This document shows positions 36,092 to 48,562 of a stretch of DNA of 64,000 bases, piece after piece. The notes below the pieces were generated by a model. It saw only the letters and a program-made list of their open reading frames with translations. It was not told the DNA's origin and did no database searches. Every line of letters starts with the position of its first letter. Positions within the stretch are counted from its first letter, which is position 1. Origin of the DNA: Acephala macrosclerotiorum (Eukaryota; Ascomycota; Leotiomycetes; Helotiales; Mollisiaceae); NCBI GenBank assembly GCA_014904845.1, contig MU119289.1, positions 62,001-126,000 of the forward strand, read 5' to 3'. Position numbers and translations under genes: made by a program.

Positions 36092-39000
36092 TGTGACGGT
36101 GGTCTTGAGGTGCTCAGGGACGTATGGCTTTGGTGTTGTGTTGGGATGTCGACTACTATGTCGAGAAGAAGACTAATGTGCTCAGTCTTGGTGGGGTTGT
36201 GGTATGTTTGTGTTCTCTGAGAGATGTGCTCGATATTCGAGGTTGGTATTGTTCTCGATGAGAATGTTGCTTGGTATGGAACCTTATACAAGTCGATGTT
36301 CCAGTTGCTTGGAATGTAGTAATGCTGTTGTTGGATACCTCTTATAAGGAGGCTTAACGTCCAAGGGATTCGTGTCAGTCGCCGAAATCAGGGATAAATA
36401 ATAGTACCACTTCTGTATTGATCCGATGGACTAGAGACATGGAGTCGACATGTATAAAAGCTAGAGTGGGTATATATGTTGAAAAAGGGGGTGGTACTGA
36501 TCGCGAAAAGTGTAGGCGTAGGCGCAATGCGCAATGCGCAAAGAAGACTGATTTCTTTTTTGACTGGAAGGTAATCTGAGTAATACAAGGCTGTGAGTGG
36601 TTTGCAATACCCGAATGCGATTTGCCTCCGTACTGCAATGCAAGCGCAAGTGAGGACTGATTTGATGAATGATAGGAAGGAAGAGAGGAGGGGAGGGCAT
36701 TGGCTCATGGGGCACGCGCAACTCTTTATATTTTCGCTGGAAACAGTCACAGTCATTCGGTAGCAAGCATTTAGGCAGACGGTGGAAATTGGGGGCTTAA
36801 AAAATGCGCGAACCAACTGCTCTCATCCTCGTAACATCGCACTGGCCGATTCGAGGATGGTGTGGGAGACTGACCAGTGACAGGCGAAGAAGTTGCTCGA
36901 GGCTGAGCATCAGCCACAGGAAATGACCCTGACTTGCTACAGATGCTTGTCAGGATTACACAGCACGGCCTGCCATGGCCCAGCGGGAAGAAGAAAGTGC
37001 GCCCACTGAAACATTTCGTTTCCTGGTGTTTCTGACCCGTTCAGGCCTGGCGTTGAGACATTCCGTCTGCGGGGGGTGGTCGGAGAGCGAGGGAGGCATG
37101 GCCATGCCATGGCAAGGGAAGATATTTGCCCTTTGCCCTCTCACCTCTCTTTTATTGGGGGGACACAAGAATAGAATGCCCAGGGGTCCGGGGCCTTTGA
37201 TCATACCGTAGTAACCGTACGGGTCGGCGCGAATTCTGTTCCCTTCCTTACGGGTAACTCACCAATGCCAGTGGCCAGATATTGCCGTTGGGCATGATTG
37301 ACCATGTTTCGCAAGGAGGAGGGTGCAAGGGAAATTTGGAAGAAACCCCAAGCTACCAACCAGACCTCTGGGATCGAACTGCTTTGCGACAGCATGGAAG
37401 GAGGTCGAAGGTTTGCGACAGGCCACTTTGGGGTGTCGGTCACCTCTCTTGCATACCCTCCCTCGTGCGTCTGCAGTCTAACGCGGGAATGCAATGCTTG
37501 TCGAGGAGAACTGCAGATATCTGCAGAAATCTTCGGCGACTCCACTAAAGCTATTCCTCAGCCCTAAGAGGCGTTTATTTGTCGCAAATACCACAGTCGA
37601 ATTTGCCTGCACGGTTCATCTGAACGACGATGCTTTTGTAGTACAGTAAGTTGCAGCGGACTGTCCCAGCGGACTGCGGTGGGCGGGAGGGGGGAGGGGA
37701 ACGCCGCTAAGAGGCTGTGCAACAACCCTATGGAAATTTCCTTGCGGCAGATTAGGCTGTGCAAATAACCTCTCGATAACCCCGTATCATAAGCTCTACA
37801 GCCAACAGTGAAGCTTCATCCCCGCCACACATGCTAGTCCTGAGTGTGTGCAGTAGTTCCCGAGTTCCTGCGGATTTGATCGATCTTCTGATTGTGCCAT
37901 CGGAGACATTAGAACACGGCCATGAAGCCGATGACAGCGGTCATCATTCGCCACGGACCTGCTGGAAACCAAATCCTCCACGCAGGTACACCACTGGGAG
38001 ATGCGAGACTCCAGGAGGATTACACGGGAGTGAGAAGATCATTTGGTAGATCAGCGTCCTAATAGCCTCAGTCGCGTGTCATCCTCACGCTTGCGACGAC
38101 TCTCTGAGGACTCGGTGTCCGACTCCAGAGTTCAGAGCAGATGCGCTAATTAGAACTGACCTTGGAGCATGAAGCCAGAAGTTTGGGCGAAAACTACTCG
38201 GTGACCCGATCGTGTTTCATGCTGTCAGCAGACCCGCCATCCAAGACTTCGATCATCTCGAGCATCAGGCAATCGTCATCCCAGCGATTGATGTTGGCTT
38301 CTTGGTTGCTGGAACCTGTCAGCCGCCGCGGACGGAATTCTGCACCCCAGAAGAGACCCTGGACGAGCTGGACCACCTCTCGCTTCCCACTGCTTCCTGC
38401 GAGTTTCGCACCCGACATCTCTCCAGCAGTCAGCCTCACGGGGCTGATTTTGGGGAAGTGCCTGGAAGGGAGGGGGTGCCGACTTTCTCCCATGCAGTCC
38501 AGATCGATATCTCCCACCGTGGTGGGGTTACCTAAGGTGCCTGATACTGCAGCGTGACCCATCTTTCACGTAAATCTAGGTTGCCTCTGGTGGATGGCGT
38601 CTGGTCTGGAAATGCGTATTTGGGACGAATGTTGGTTGTTGGTTGGTAAGTTGTGTGTGTAGGTTTGGTGGTGGTGGTGGTAGTGTCGTGAAGGAAGAGG
38701 GCAAGAAAGAAAAGCTACGATTCAAGATGCCCTCCTCAAGTCAGATGGTGCTACTGTGACCTTAATTCGGCCGGCCGAGTCGCATTAAGGGAAAAGCGAC
38801 CTCAAGCTCAACACCACGACCAAAACCAACACTCACTCGTATTGCGAGACTTCATCGCGTGTCATATCTTGCGAGCGCGAACGCTACGAAGGCATTCACT
38901 CGAGCACACACCCTCTATTCTTCTAATTTCGGTCTATTTGTTTTTATGCCATTTTGAGGTCTTTGAACATCTGCTCATCGCAAAAGTCCGCGAATCCTCT

Positions 39001-39890
39001 GTGAGTCATAAATGCATCATGCACGAGCCACCACATGCATGAGCCACCATCGTGCATATGGACTGCAGGAACTCCAACAGTTACCCCCACGATGCTGCAA
39101 AGACCAGCGTGAGGAGACGTTTAGAATCTTGTCACGTGGATTCGTATACACAAAAGCTTCTCGCGAATTCCAAGTTGCTAATCTTGTCCAGTTCGTGTCT
39201 TTCTGTTCCAAGACTTCCGAGTAGGCTGGCCTCGTGGCCACAGAAGAATTCCCAGTGGATTTTGGATATGCAGGACGCGTAATATCTAAGTTGACCCTCA
39301 GCAGAACCGTTTCCGCCACAAGGCCAGATCGAGGTTGCCATAGCAAGAATATTGAGACATCGTTTGCCAAAACTCCGATTATCAATTGCGCCATAAAGAG
39401 AGGTCATATCTGTCACGTTGATCTCCGTCCTCCTGCTTTCTCAATTGAGTACCTTCACGGAAAATCTCGTTGAGGTACTTCCTATGTTTTTGTCCTGCAA
39501 GATACGGATACCAAAGCACACTCTCGTCCACAAGATGAACGATGACATAGTTCTGATTCATATGAAGATCAAGTTGACGCAGAGGCTTTTTCCAACCAGA
39601 TAGATCAGCCACATGCATGGAAATTGACTTGTCTCTCGCTTTCCATCACTGAAAAGAGTCGATTGAAGAACAAGTCATTGCTTTTAGGATCTCCTTGCCG
39701 TCTCCTATCCGCCCGCATTCCAGTCCTTACAAAGTTACATTCTTCACATTTCTCCCTTCTTGGCCTCAAGCCCTTCAGTCGTTCGCTTCAGTTCACTGCC
39801 AAGCATACGTTCACCCTGATTCCATCTTCACTTGGCCATGTTATAGATTCTATTCTTTTCTGCAGTGTATTCACTTCTATCTTCTTCGCC
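36092..39890. other. Long gene-poor interval (3.8 kb)
   Basis: Normal composition without supported genes. The best candidate is a minus-strand frame at 38194-38562 (122 codons, starting MGHAAVSGTLGNPTTVGDIDL), overlapped by an equally long frame on the other strand, so neither is called. Short GGT repeats occur near 38665-38690. The last kilobase contains the leader of the DUF3431 gene, with a frame open upstream to 39624. Confidence 0.4.
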
Positions 39891-41333
39891 ATGACTTCTT
39901 TTCTCCGCCAAGCTCGCACCCGATACATGAACCTCAATCGAAATTCACGAATCCTCCTCATTTTCGCCAGCGCAGTGTTCATGCTCCTATGTTTCTACAG
40001 CAGTCGCGAGATACAATCCTTTCCCGAAGAAGTCATCGAGCAACATGTCGTCAAGTCCTCGAACGGTGTGTACAAAATCCCGAAAGGGCCGCTACCAAGT
40101 GTGAACTTGGTTGTGGCAGCGACATCAATAGAGGACTATTCTTGGGTCAAGGACTTGAAGGTCCCTGGGATGGTAGTCATACCTTACATCGCGGATAATA
40201 CCAGCGCACCACATCATGCTATCAAGAACAAGGGCCATGAGGCGATGATGTATCATCAGTATTTCTACGATTTCTACGATAATCTGCCTGACATCTCGAT
40301 TCTCATACACTCGCAACAAATGTCATGGCACGTTGAGCAGTTGCTCGATCAAAGGTACGTTTCTTCCCATCTTCTTCTCTACTCCAGCACGGCGAAATAC
40401 AGGGCTGATGGATGATGATCCAGTATGATATTCTCAATCAACCACCTCGACCTCCGCGAAGTCCAACGCCGCCAATTCGTCAACCTGCGCGTAACCTGGG
40501 GAATCGGCTGCTCCACCCTCTCCATAAACACCACAAAAGTAACCGAAGAATCCGGCAACCAACCCGAACAAAAAGAGATGCAAGAAGCCTTCCGTGCCAA
40601 CTTCAACATTTACGACATTCCCGAAATCCTAGCTACTCCTTGCTGTTCTCAGATCGCTGTAACGAAAGAGAAGATTTTGAGTGTGAAGAGGGAACAGTAT
40701 AAGCATCATATTGATTGGTTGGCGGAGACGAAGTTACCGGATTCAATAAGTGGCAGGACGTGGGAGCATATGTGGCAGTATTTGTTTTTGGAGAAGGCGA
40801 TTGATTGTCCGTTGGAGCATAAGGCTTATTGTCGTCTTTACCACATCTGCTTCGGTGGGCGAGAGCAATACGATGAATGGATTGAGCTTATGCAAGGGAG
40901 GGAAAAACTTGAGAAGGAATTAAGAAAGTTGAGAGAGGATGAAGATCAACAAAACAAGGACGAAGCTGAGAAGAAGAGGAAATTTGAGGAGGAGCAGAAG
41001 AAAAAAGAGGAGCAGGCGAAGAAGGAGAAGAAGGAGTTTAAGAAGACGGAGTATAAAGTGGAGAAGAATGAGGCGGCGGAAAATGCGAAGAGGAAGATGA
41101 AGGCGTGGTTGGAGGAGGAGTTGAAGAGTGTTAAAGAGGCGATTAGGGTGAGGAGGGAGGTTGCGGTTGTGAGGGGGTCGATGGAGAGCAATAGGTTGGC
41201 AGAGGGGGAGGATCTTTATGGTGATGATTTGGAGCCGGGGGTGGAGGCGAAGATTTTGCCGCCGACGAGTACGAAGGGGGTGATTGCGGAAGGAACGGCG
41301 GCGGCGAGGTATGGTGGTGGGGTGAAAATATAG
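39891..41333 (+). CDS. DUF3431 type II membrane protein
   Basis: Exons 39891-40354 and 40424-41333 (GTACGT donor, TCCAG acceptor, phase 2), 457 residues. A short basic N-terminus (RQARTRYMNLNRNSR) precedes one signal-anchor helix, ILLIFASAVFMLLCFY (about residues 22-37), so the bulk should face the secretory lumen. The DUF3431 domain follows: VNLVVAATSIEDYSWV, VIPYIADN, the HEAMMYHQYFYDFYDNLPDISILIHSQQMSWH core and, after the intron, a region with VTWGIGCS, PEILATPCCSQIAVTKEKI and RTWEHMWQYLF. The last 150 residues are an unusual Lys/Glu-rich coiled coil. DUF3431 is structurally glycosyltransferase-like in comparative work, but the reaction is not known to me. I chose the start at 39891 because it places the hydrophobic anchor close to the N-terminus; the upstream 89 in-frame codons look non-coding. 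Confidence 0.85.
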
Positions 41334-41517
41334 ATAGATATAATGTTAATGCGTACAATCATCACTTACTATGCCTCTCCTTGAGTATGGAGGGTCTCGT
41401 GGTACACCCTGTCTGTAACCGTGATCAACCCAGATACCAAATCCACATCGGGTCTGCACAGAGAGTATGCATATAGATTTCAAACATTACTGTATTCATA
41501 TATCATCACCCTTCACT
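41334..41517. terminator. Shared 3' region of convergent genes
   Basis: The DUF3431 gene and the hydrolase gene end 184 bases apart, facing each other. Polyadenylation signals of both must lie here; AT-rich ATA/TAT runs at 41330-41345 and 41465-41505 are likely contributors. Confidence 0.4.
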
Positions 41518-42280
41518 TCATATCTTACTCAACAGCGCCCCCAACACCTCCTTCGTCCCCGCACTACTCTCCTTCACAACCTTCGCGATCCCCCTAAACT
41601 CCTCAATCCCCGCATCCCCCATGCACTCATAAATCCAACTCTCACTCGTCGTCACAACCGCCCCCTCCCTCCTCAACCGTTCCAACGCAACCGGTACCTC
41701 CTCCCTATTACAACTACTCACCCCATCCGCCAACACATAAACCTTATGCCCCTCTTTCAACAAATCAATCGCAGTCTGCGTAACACAAATATGGCTCTCG
41801 ATTCCCACGATTACTATTTCGGACGGGAGGGAGGCGGAGAAGTGTTTGGAGATTGGGGGAATCCACATCGAGAAGCGGGTTTTGTCGACGTGTTCGATCG
41901 CGGCGGAGAGGAGGGGGAGGAGTTCGGAGCAGGTTTCGCCGAGTCGGGGACGGTTTTGGGTGGTTGCATAGACGGGGATGTTGAGGACTGAAGCTGCTTT
42001 AAGCATTTTTTGGGTGGTGAGGATTCTGTAAGAAAACGTGAGTGAGCGAAGGTGAGAGGGAGGAGAAGAAGACGGACACTTTATCGTAGTTCCATATTGC
42101 GGTTCGGAACTTCTCTTGAATGTCGCAGATGCTGTGGGGTTGTCAATTGGGTGTTGGGGAGAAGGGGAGTTGAGGGGAGGACGGACAATAGAGCTGGCCT
42201 GGCTGCTTGGGGTCAGTTGTCGTTTGTCTGGAAGTTTGGGAAGAAGACATACTTAGGCGTCTTATTGGTTTGTCTGCCAT
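41518..42280 (-). CDS. Isochorismatase-family cysteine hydrolase
   Basis: I assemble four exons, 42253-42280, 42187-42202, 42078-42131 and 41518-42025, in consistent phase, giving 201 residues. The second exon is only 16 nt (19 if the upstream AG is used). Translation: MADKPIRRL, RPALFICDIQEKFR, TAIWNYDKVILTTQKMLKAA, then the long exon. The catalytic triad of the family is visible: Asp in ICDIQEK, Lys in EHVDKTRFSMW, Cys in GIESHICVTQTAIDLL. ISOC2/YcaC-type hydrolases cleave small amide or ester substrates; the natural substrate in fungi is unsettled. The C-terminal helix ends VLGALLSKI, without a targeting signal that I would trust. The gene model is well supported by the conserved PALFICDIQEKFR stretch, which only appears after splicing the two small exons together. 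Confidence 0.85.
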
Positions 42281-43131
42281 GGTCACAGATTCTTCGAAAT
42301 ATCTTCAATGTGTGTCGTCAATTGAGATGTTGATGTCTGGGAAGAAATTCGGTCTGGGGTACATCACCCCCACCATTGCCGAGGATGCCCCTCGCGTCCG
42401 ATAACTTATCGTTCACCCGAATCCGTGAGTAGGACTCTCTTCCTTGACAATAGCCAAACAATTGAGAAAGTCAGTCTCCTGGTATTTATGGCCATCGAAT
42501 TTGTCTTAAATCGCAGAGTGGATACGGTTTTAATTCCCGTCCCAACCTTACTTTATAGCCTCCCTCTCCTTGCATGAAGTTCGATATCGCCTACGGTCAT
42601 TCTATCTTCTTTCTTCAAGCAATGTACCTTGAGGAGCCGTGTCTGCTTTGGGGATCATGTCTGGGTGAGGGTCGGAAGGCATTGCTTCAGCCACAAAAAG
42701 CTATATTTTCAGCTCTCCTTCTCCTCGGAATGTTTACGTTTTTTAAAACGTATATTTAAAAAATATAATCGAATAATATAAACTTTCGATTTTTTATAAT
42801 TCTCTCCTATTATTTTTACGTGCTTGCATATTTGGTAATTATTATAATCACTAATCACTTAAAGTAAAGTGTATAAATCGAGTAATCTGTGACCAAGGAT
42901 AATAAATGTCATAGGCTAACATTAGATTTCCACTTCCCTCCCGAAACTCGCCGCTTCTATCACCCCCTTAGAATATCTCGTGCACATCTTCCAGCGTTTG
43001 GACACGATCCTCAAAGAAACCTTTCCCACTATAATTTGATGAATTTCGCAAAAATAAACTTCTACTACCAGTCTTTATACATTGCGGTTCCCTTGCGACT
43101 TTCCAGCTTGTTGCGCGGCTCTGCCACTTCC
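42281..43131. other. Gene-poor interval with a short AT-rich patch
   Basis: Includes an AT-rich patch at about 42725-42880 with residual CG pairs, probably a small RIP-affected repeat. No supported gene. It separates the hydrolase promoter from the small NLR-related ORF. Confidence 0.4.
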
Positions 43132-43630
43132 CTAATCATTCGAGAGCCGCTGCAGTGTAATATCAGACATCTGGCCTAGCCACTGCCTCGTTTCAATCCC
43201 AGCAGTGACTTGGGTAGCCGAGACAACATTTTCAGGCGAGACGATCCTCGAAGACGTTGGTCCGGATCGTAGCATCCTCGCCCAACATCCCAGCCCCTCG
43301 TACGAAAAGCGCTTGCAGTCTGCTATCGATTTCTTCGGGGTCGATGGTTGTGTTCGTGAAAATATCCTTACATTTTTGGAGGGTATTGGCCGTAGCAATA
43401 GCCTGTTTGGGCGACATGCTAACGATATCGCGATGGAATTTTTCCAAGAGGTTGGATTGAAGTTGGCCTATGTGCTCTAAGGTCTTGATGCAGGTAGCAA
43501 GGCGTTGCTCGGTGCTCTCCTTCTCCTCTTGCAGCCGGCCTCGCTCGGCTGCAGCCTCGTCCGAAATCCACGGCGAGAAGTGGACTCGCACGTCTTGGAG
43601 GTGATCTTCAAGGTTGGTCGTCTTCGTCAT
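43132..43630 (-). pseudogene. Small stand-alone fungal NLR N-terminal-type domain, frame broken near its end
   Basis: The frame from 43630 gives 132 residues: MTKTTNLEDHLQDVRVHFSPWIS, then EKESTEQRLATCIKTLEHIGQLQ and a helical region to TNVFEDRLA, stop at 43232. The pattern ESTEQ.L..C is typical of an N-terminal helical domain in fungal NLR and related proteins. One frame over, the family-like tail ENVVSATQVTAGIETRQWLGQMSD continues to a stop at 43132, so a small frameshift at about 43235-43240 has probably cut the product short. It lies 406 bp downstream of the intact NACHT gene, on the same strand, with no ATPase domain of its own. It could be an intact short effector-like partner or a decayed second NLR fragment. 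Confidence 0.55.
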
Positions 43631-44036
43631 CGTCTCTTTATATTCCTTTACAATAAATCTTTTTGCCCACCATATGCGCTTTCATCATTTATTATAGCAT
43701 TTGATAAGAACCTATGCTTAAAGCCTTGATTAAGATAAATCCCGTGGTCAAGTAGGCACCTTGAGAATCTCAGAATCGGAGGAACTGGCATGTGAAGTAA
43801 GAACTCCCATGATCTTGTTCGGACATTAAAAGCTCTGAGTAGGTCAGGTATCTTGAAAGTTCATCCTAGTACGCAAAAGGAACGAGGACATTGAGCTCTC
43901 CTGAATGTGTTGAGATAATTGAAATATTTATGTCTTGAAGAATGTCTTAATATAGCTGGGGCACCGCCATCTCAAATATCAATTTCTAGTTTCGTCTAGT
44001 ACTTGGTATATATGTGCCGTGAGATGCGTCAACCTT

Positions 44037-47000
44037 TCAACGAGAGCGCGTCTTGAACAAAGACTTGAATCGTACTTTGATGGTCTGCTTACTGCCCCGC
44101 GTCTTGCTTGAACCACTCTCAAGTAACAACTGCGATTCTTTTGTTTCCACCGTCTTGCTTGAACTGCTCTCAAGCAACGACTGCATTTTTTTTGCTTCTA
44201 CCGGGGCCCACCTAGAGAACTTGTTCACCAGTGATGACACCGAATACTCCGTGTCATCACGATCCTTACCAAAAGCCTCGCGATCAGCGCCATGGAGGAG
44301 CATGTGGGTAAAAATGATAGCTCTACTGCGCATGTACAGACTGGTCTTCTCAGGATCTCGCAGGAATCGATCGCCGAATTCTGCTTGCCAATTCAACGCA
44401 CGCTCCCACACTGTCTGGTGTCTCCAATTCTCATTCGGATTTGCTCCGTGTTGAAGGATTGTTGCTACCGTTTCTTCACTGATCGGGCAGTGGCGCATTT
44501 CCCTTGGTGGGTTTACGGCATAGTCCAACAAGGGGCGTCCCTTCTTATTCTTTAAGATTTCGCTGTTATCCCTCAGCTTTGCCGCTAGGTACAGATTCAA
44601 TTCGAACTGCGCTGCAAGTGAGAGGAAAGAATTATAGTCGCTGGGATCCCAATCAAATTGGTTTCCAAGGTTAGACCAGTGGCTACTAGGTTGTCGAATA
44701 TGGTCTTGCTCTTCAATTGAAAGAAGAGTGAAGTTTTGTTCTACAAGTGAAGCCATGGACAGGTCAAGTTGATCAAGTAGATCTGCGTTATGTTGCCGCG
44801 TTTGAGTCTCAACATAGTGGGCGAGCACCAGAGAGTAAAAAGCAATTCCGATAATTGGTCCAAGATCACATACACTCTGTGACAGGCTCAGGAGCTGCAG
44901 TTGCAAGATGCCGGATCGAAGCAACGTTGTAAATGGATGGAATGGCGTCCCAGAAGTGTAGCCAAGCATGGTTGCCCAAATTTGCGGGCTTTCGACGTAG
45001 TCTCTCGCTGTTCGGTGAAGGTATTGGACCTTCGCTTGCCATGCCATCGGTTCTTTGTATCCATCCTTCTGTTCCTCATCTGTAAAGTGGGACTGAACCT
45101 CTAGTAATCCTGCACAACGGACACTCAGTCGGTCTTCAGTCTCCATACAGAGTAACTCGATGTCCCTGTCGGCGCTGGTCGAGCTAGCACAATTGATCCA
45201 TTCCGATGCGTCGCTATCTGCCAGAGCAAGGGCTAGGATAGTGAGTAGTTCATTTAATACATGTATAAATGGCCCGATAATGCGTTTCTCTTCTCGTTGT
45301 ACTCGGACCAATTGGAATATCTCAGACCCTCGAGCTTTATAAAAAGGATCAATTCGATTAAGCATGTGAGCGTACAGATCTTCGAGATCCGAGGGCAAAA
45401 GTGACAGCCTCTTTTGGAGGTCAGCGATCCCGTCACGATTACCAATGCCTCTCAAAAGAGACTGAACGACCAGCTTCACCCATAAAAAAACGCCTTCTGC
45501 CTTGGCGACAATTTCATTTATCAGCGCTGGAGCACGCCTTGGTTCTCTGACAAAAAGCTGTTGGAATCTTGCATGATTCGTCAATTTATCGCTGACATAA
45601 TGCTTGATATCTTGCTGTGTCAAGTCTTGCAGCCGCAAGCCAGGCGAGGAAGAGAAAGCATCTTTGAACGCGACAAGCGGCCTGCTTGACAAGCAGACCT
45701 TGATATTGCTTTTGGACAAGGTCGTGAGACCTCGGAAAATGTTGGCAAGCTCTTCTGGGTCGCCATCGTATTCGTCAAGTCCGTCTACCAACAGGAAAAG
45801 CTTGATAGGAACAATATCTTCACGAGCAAGCAAATTCAAAGCCTGCATCAGCCTTTTCGAGGTCCATGGATTGGTTCTGGGGTTGATATTAGACTCTCTG
45901 GGGAGCGTGAAGTATTCCCTCGCCCATTGCCACGGCAAAATGACGGGTATCAGCTCACGATGTTGATGGAGGACTTCGTAGAGCAGGGAACGAAGGAATC
46001 CAATTTGAGACCGCTGATCAGCGGTACCACTATTCCAGAAGAAGAAAGCAGCGCTGTTTACTTTAAGAGGTTGAGCCCAGGATGTAAGCAACTCCATTGT
46101 CCTTGGGTGACGCAGTATATATCTCATCAAAGTGGATTTTCCAGAGGCTGCCTTGCCATTGATCCAGTAAATCCCATTCCCGTCCTTGAGCCACTCCACA
46201 AAATTGCTCCAAGTTCGTGAAGGACATATTGAAGAGCTGTCGCTAAATATCCACTCATATGTTCGCGCGTGTGCTTCAGCAACTTCCTCGATACGATCTG
46301 TCATGTTCGGAAATGCCAACTGTTGGAGAAGGCGGCGCTCAACATTCAGTCGCAAGTCTCGTTCTTCCATACGCTTCTTGTCTACGGCATGCTCCTCGTA
46401 TTCTGAGTTTGTCATCGGTGCATGCCCAGTATCCCTCAACGCATCGATAATTATAGCACGAGTTTTTTCGTGCTGGTCTATGATCGTGATCTCTGTCCGG
46501 CTCAGCATTTGGGCGATAGCCATTGTCTGCTCGTGGAAGTCCTTCACAAAACTGCTCTGATTATTAAGTAGTGCCGTTATAATCTGCTGGGTCTTTTCGT
46601 CGAGATCTGTGAAGCGCTGAGACATTCTCACGGCCACTAGGTCAAGATTTTCTCTTTTGGAGATGTCAGAAACGGCGTGCGATCAATAAATCTAAGAAAC
46701 ATACCGAAGCCCCACCAAGACATGAGTTTCCAACGTTGACTTAAATGCTCCCAACCTTGCGACTAAAGACCTGATCTCGTCTTCTGTCCATGCTGTTTGT
46801 AGGGCCTGCCAAAGGCTCTTCCATACTGTGCGCGTTCCTTGTACCTTTAGACTCTCGAGGCGATGAAGTAATTCCTTTGCAACCTTGGCGCACTCGGTGC
46901 ACAAGCCCTCCAGCTCTTGCTCGTGTCTGGCAGAGCGCACGTCTGACTGCGAATGTTCGAATGGCCTTTGCAATTTCGTGCTCAGCTTGAGGAAATCCGT

Positions 47001-47150
47001 CGTGAGTAGTTCCAACTCCTCATTGACCGCAGTGGCTCCATTAGCAGAGTTGTAGAGGACGTAGCCTTGTCGGAGAACCTTGGTGCTGAAGTCTACAAAT
47101 TGCACGATATTTCCAGCGAGTGATATCGCAGACAGTGGATCAAGAACCAT
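44037..47150 (-). CDS. NACHT-type STAND (NLR-like) protein, 1020 residues
   Basis: Two exons, 46705-47150 and 44037-46653; the 51-nt intron (GTATGT, branch-like CTGAC, AAAAG acceptor) joins VGLR to ENLDLVAVRMSQRF in phase. The N-terminal domain MVLDPLSAISLAGNIVQFVDFS plus helices resembles the fungal SesA/HeLo-like NLR head. A linker with EKTQQII and DQHEKTR leads to the NACHT: P-loop WINGKAASGKSTLMRYI (about residues 312-328), Walker B LFLLVDGLDEYDGD (about 434-447), sensor-like VCLSSRPLVAF, and a winged-helix part LFLWVKLVVQSL-like (FLWVKLVVQSLLRGI). The C-terminal half is helical, with two weak ankyrin-like units (TILQHGANPNENWRHQ, THMLLHGADREAF). Fungal NLRs of this type detect non-self or stress and drive cell death or incompatibility. 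The frame is intact, in contrast to the NLR at 3.5-8.1 kb. Confidence 0.85.
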
Positions 47151-48562
47151 GTTGGTAATTTCGTTGTATAGCAGATAGAGGGACGTCAGGCTTTAGACAA
47201 GAAGGCATTGAGGTTTGGTAAAATAAGACGGACGAGATGGAGCTGGGGCTGTCATGCAGAGCCACGACGCCTTGGAATTTTATTCGCCGCCCTGACTTGG
47301 ACAGAAGCAAATCGAGAGAATTTTTGAGGCAAGAAAACGAGAGACATGGCAAATAGAAAAACCAACAACCCATACACGAATCGTAAATGACAATAGCAAG
47401 AATTTAAAACAATCCTCCCAAAACACTCGTGTTCTTCACGATATGACGACGACCTTCATGGCAAATCTCAGAGACGACATCACGCCCACTCTACTGGGAA
47501 TCACCCTGTGCCTCTTGCCTGCTAACCTTGCAAACTCCACTTCGTACATCAAAGAATACACTTCTCCTGCTTTTCGTCCCCTTAAAAATGATAGCGCAAC
47601 TCGCGGCGTCGTACGAAGAGTACTTGCTCCATACCCTACAAAAATCAACGTGAAGCTTTGCCAAGCCCCGCTGGCGAAACAGCCAAAAGCAGTCTTTCCC
47701 GGCGCAAAAAAGAGATGGGAGAGTTGAAGCTGCCCACAGCTCACGATGTGGTCCGAATGCATTCCTTCCTCCCTTCCTCGATCCCCTGTGCCTGGAATGT
47801 GCAATTGGGTTGAGGAGCAGAGAAAGACACACGCGACATTCACACCTACCGTCCGCCAACGCAGGCCTTCCTCCTCTCACAACCGCGTTGCACTTTACCT
47901 CATCTACAAATCCCACACCCAGCTCGCCATGCGCACACCCCCGCGCCTCAGACCGATACGCACGAAAAGCCCACCTTCTCTCACAAGCCGACATCGAATT
48001 CGAGAGCTCCCATCGGCCCCACAGCACCCTCTCAGGCATTCACTATGATTCCTAAACACATCAGAAGCAACAGAAGCTTGCGCGCGGCAAAAATGGGATA
48101 TATACAGCTCGCGGGGCTCGCAGAGAAAAGTCTACGACCTGGTCATGGTCAATGACAAACTTGACCGGCTCGAGATCCGGCTGTCCACGCTCTCTTTGTC
48201 CTTGCTTCCCCCTCTTCCGCAGACCCTCCCATGGACTCTTCCTCCACATACAACGCGCCTTAGCAGAACTCTCTGCCTCCTCTATCTGCCGACACCTGCT
48301 TTCGAGAACGCCTTTCTTTCGCGTTTACCTGTACGCCCCGGCTGGGTTGGTTTGGATTGTTTGTGCTCACGTTTACCGTCGCAGGTGATATCGTCCTCTA
48401 CAGAATGCCGTCTTCTGTTACAGTGGTACGAGAGCCCATGATACACATGAACGCGGTACGGTCAGGCTCTGCATGTACCCTATTTGGATAAAAGTTTGAT
48501 GGGAGAAACCCCTGCAGTATGTCTTCCTTGTACCATAGGGGATTTACCAGCCACTAACCTGG
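47151..48562. other. Gene-poor interval
   Basis: NLR promoter side plus overlapping frames on both strands (47436-47843, 47491-48039, 47746-48055, 48145-48441). They shadow each other, lack known domains, and I do not call any of them. Confidence 0.4.

Noticed and set aside
38162..38562. Overlapping frames of about 120-130 codons on both strands
   Set aside because: They shadow each other and neither has recognisable features; at most one could be real.
47436..48441. Several 80-180 codon frames on both strands
   Set aside because: Mutually overlapping, biased composition, no domain.
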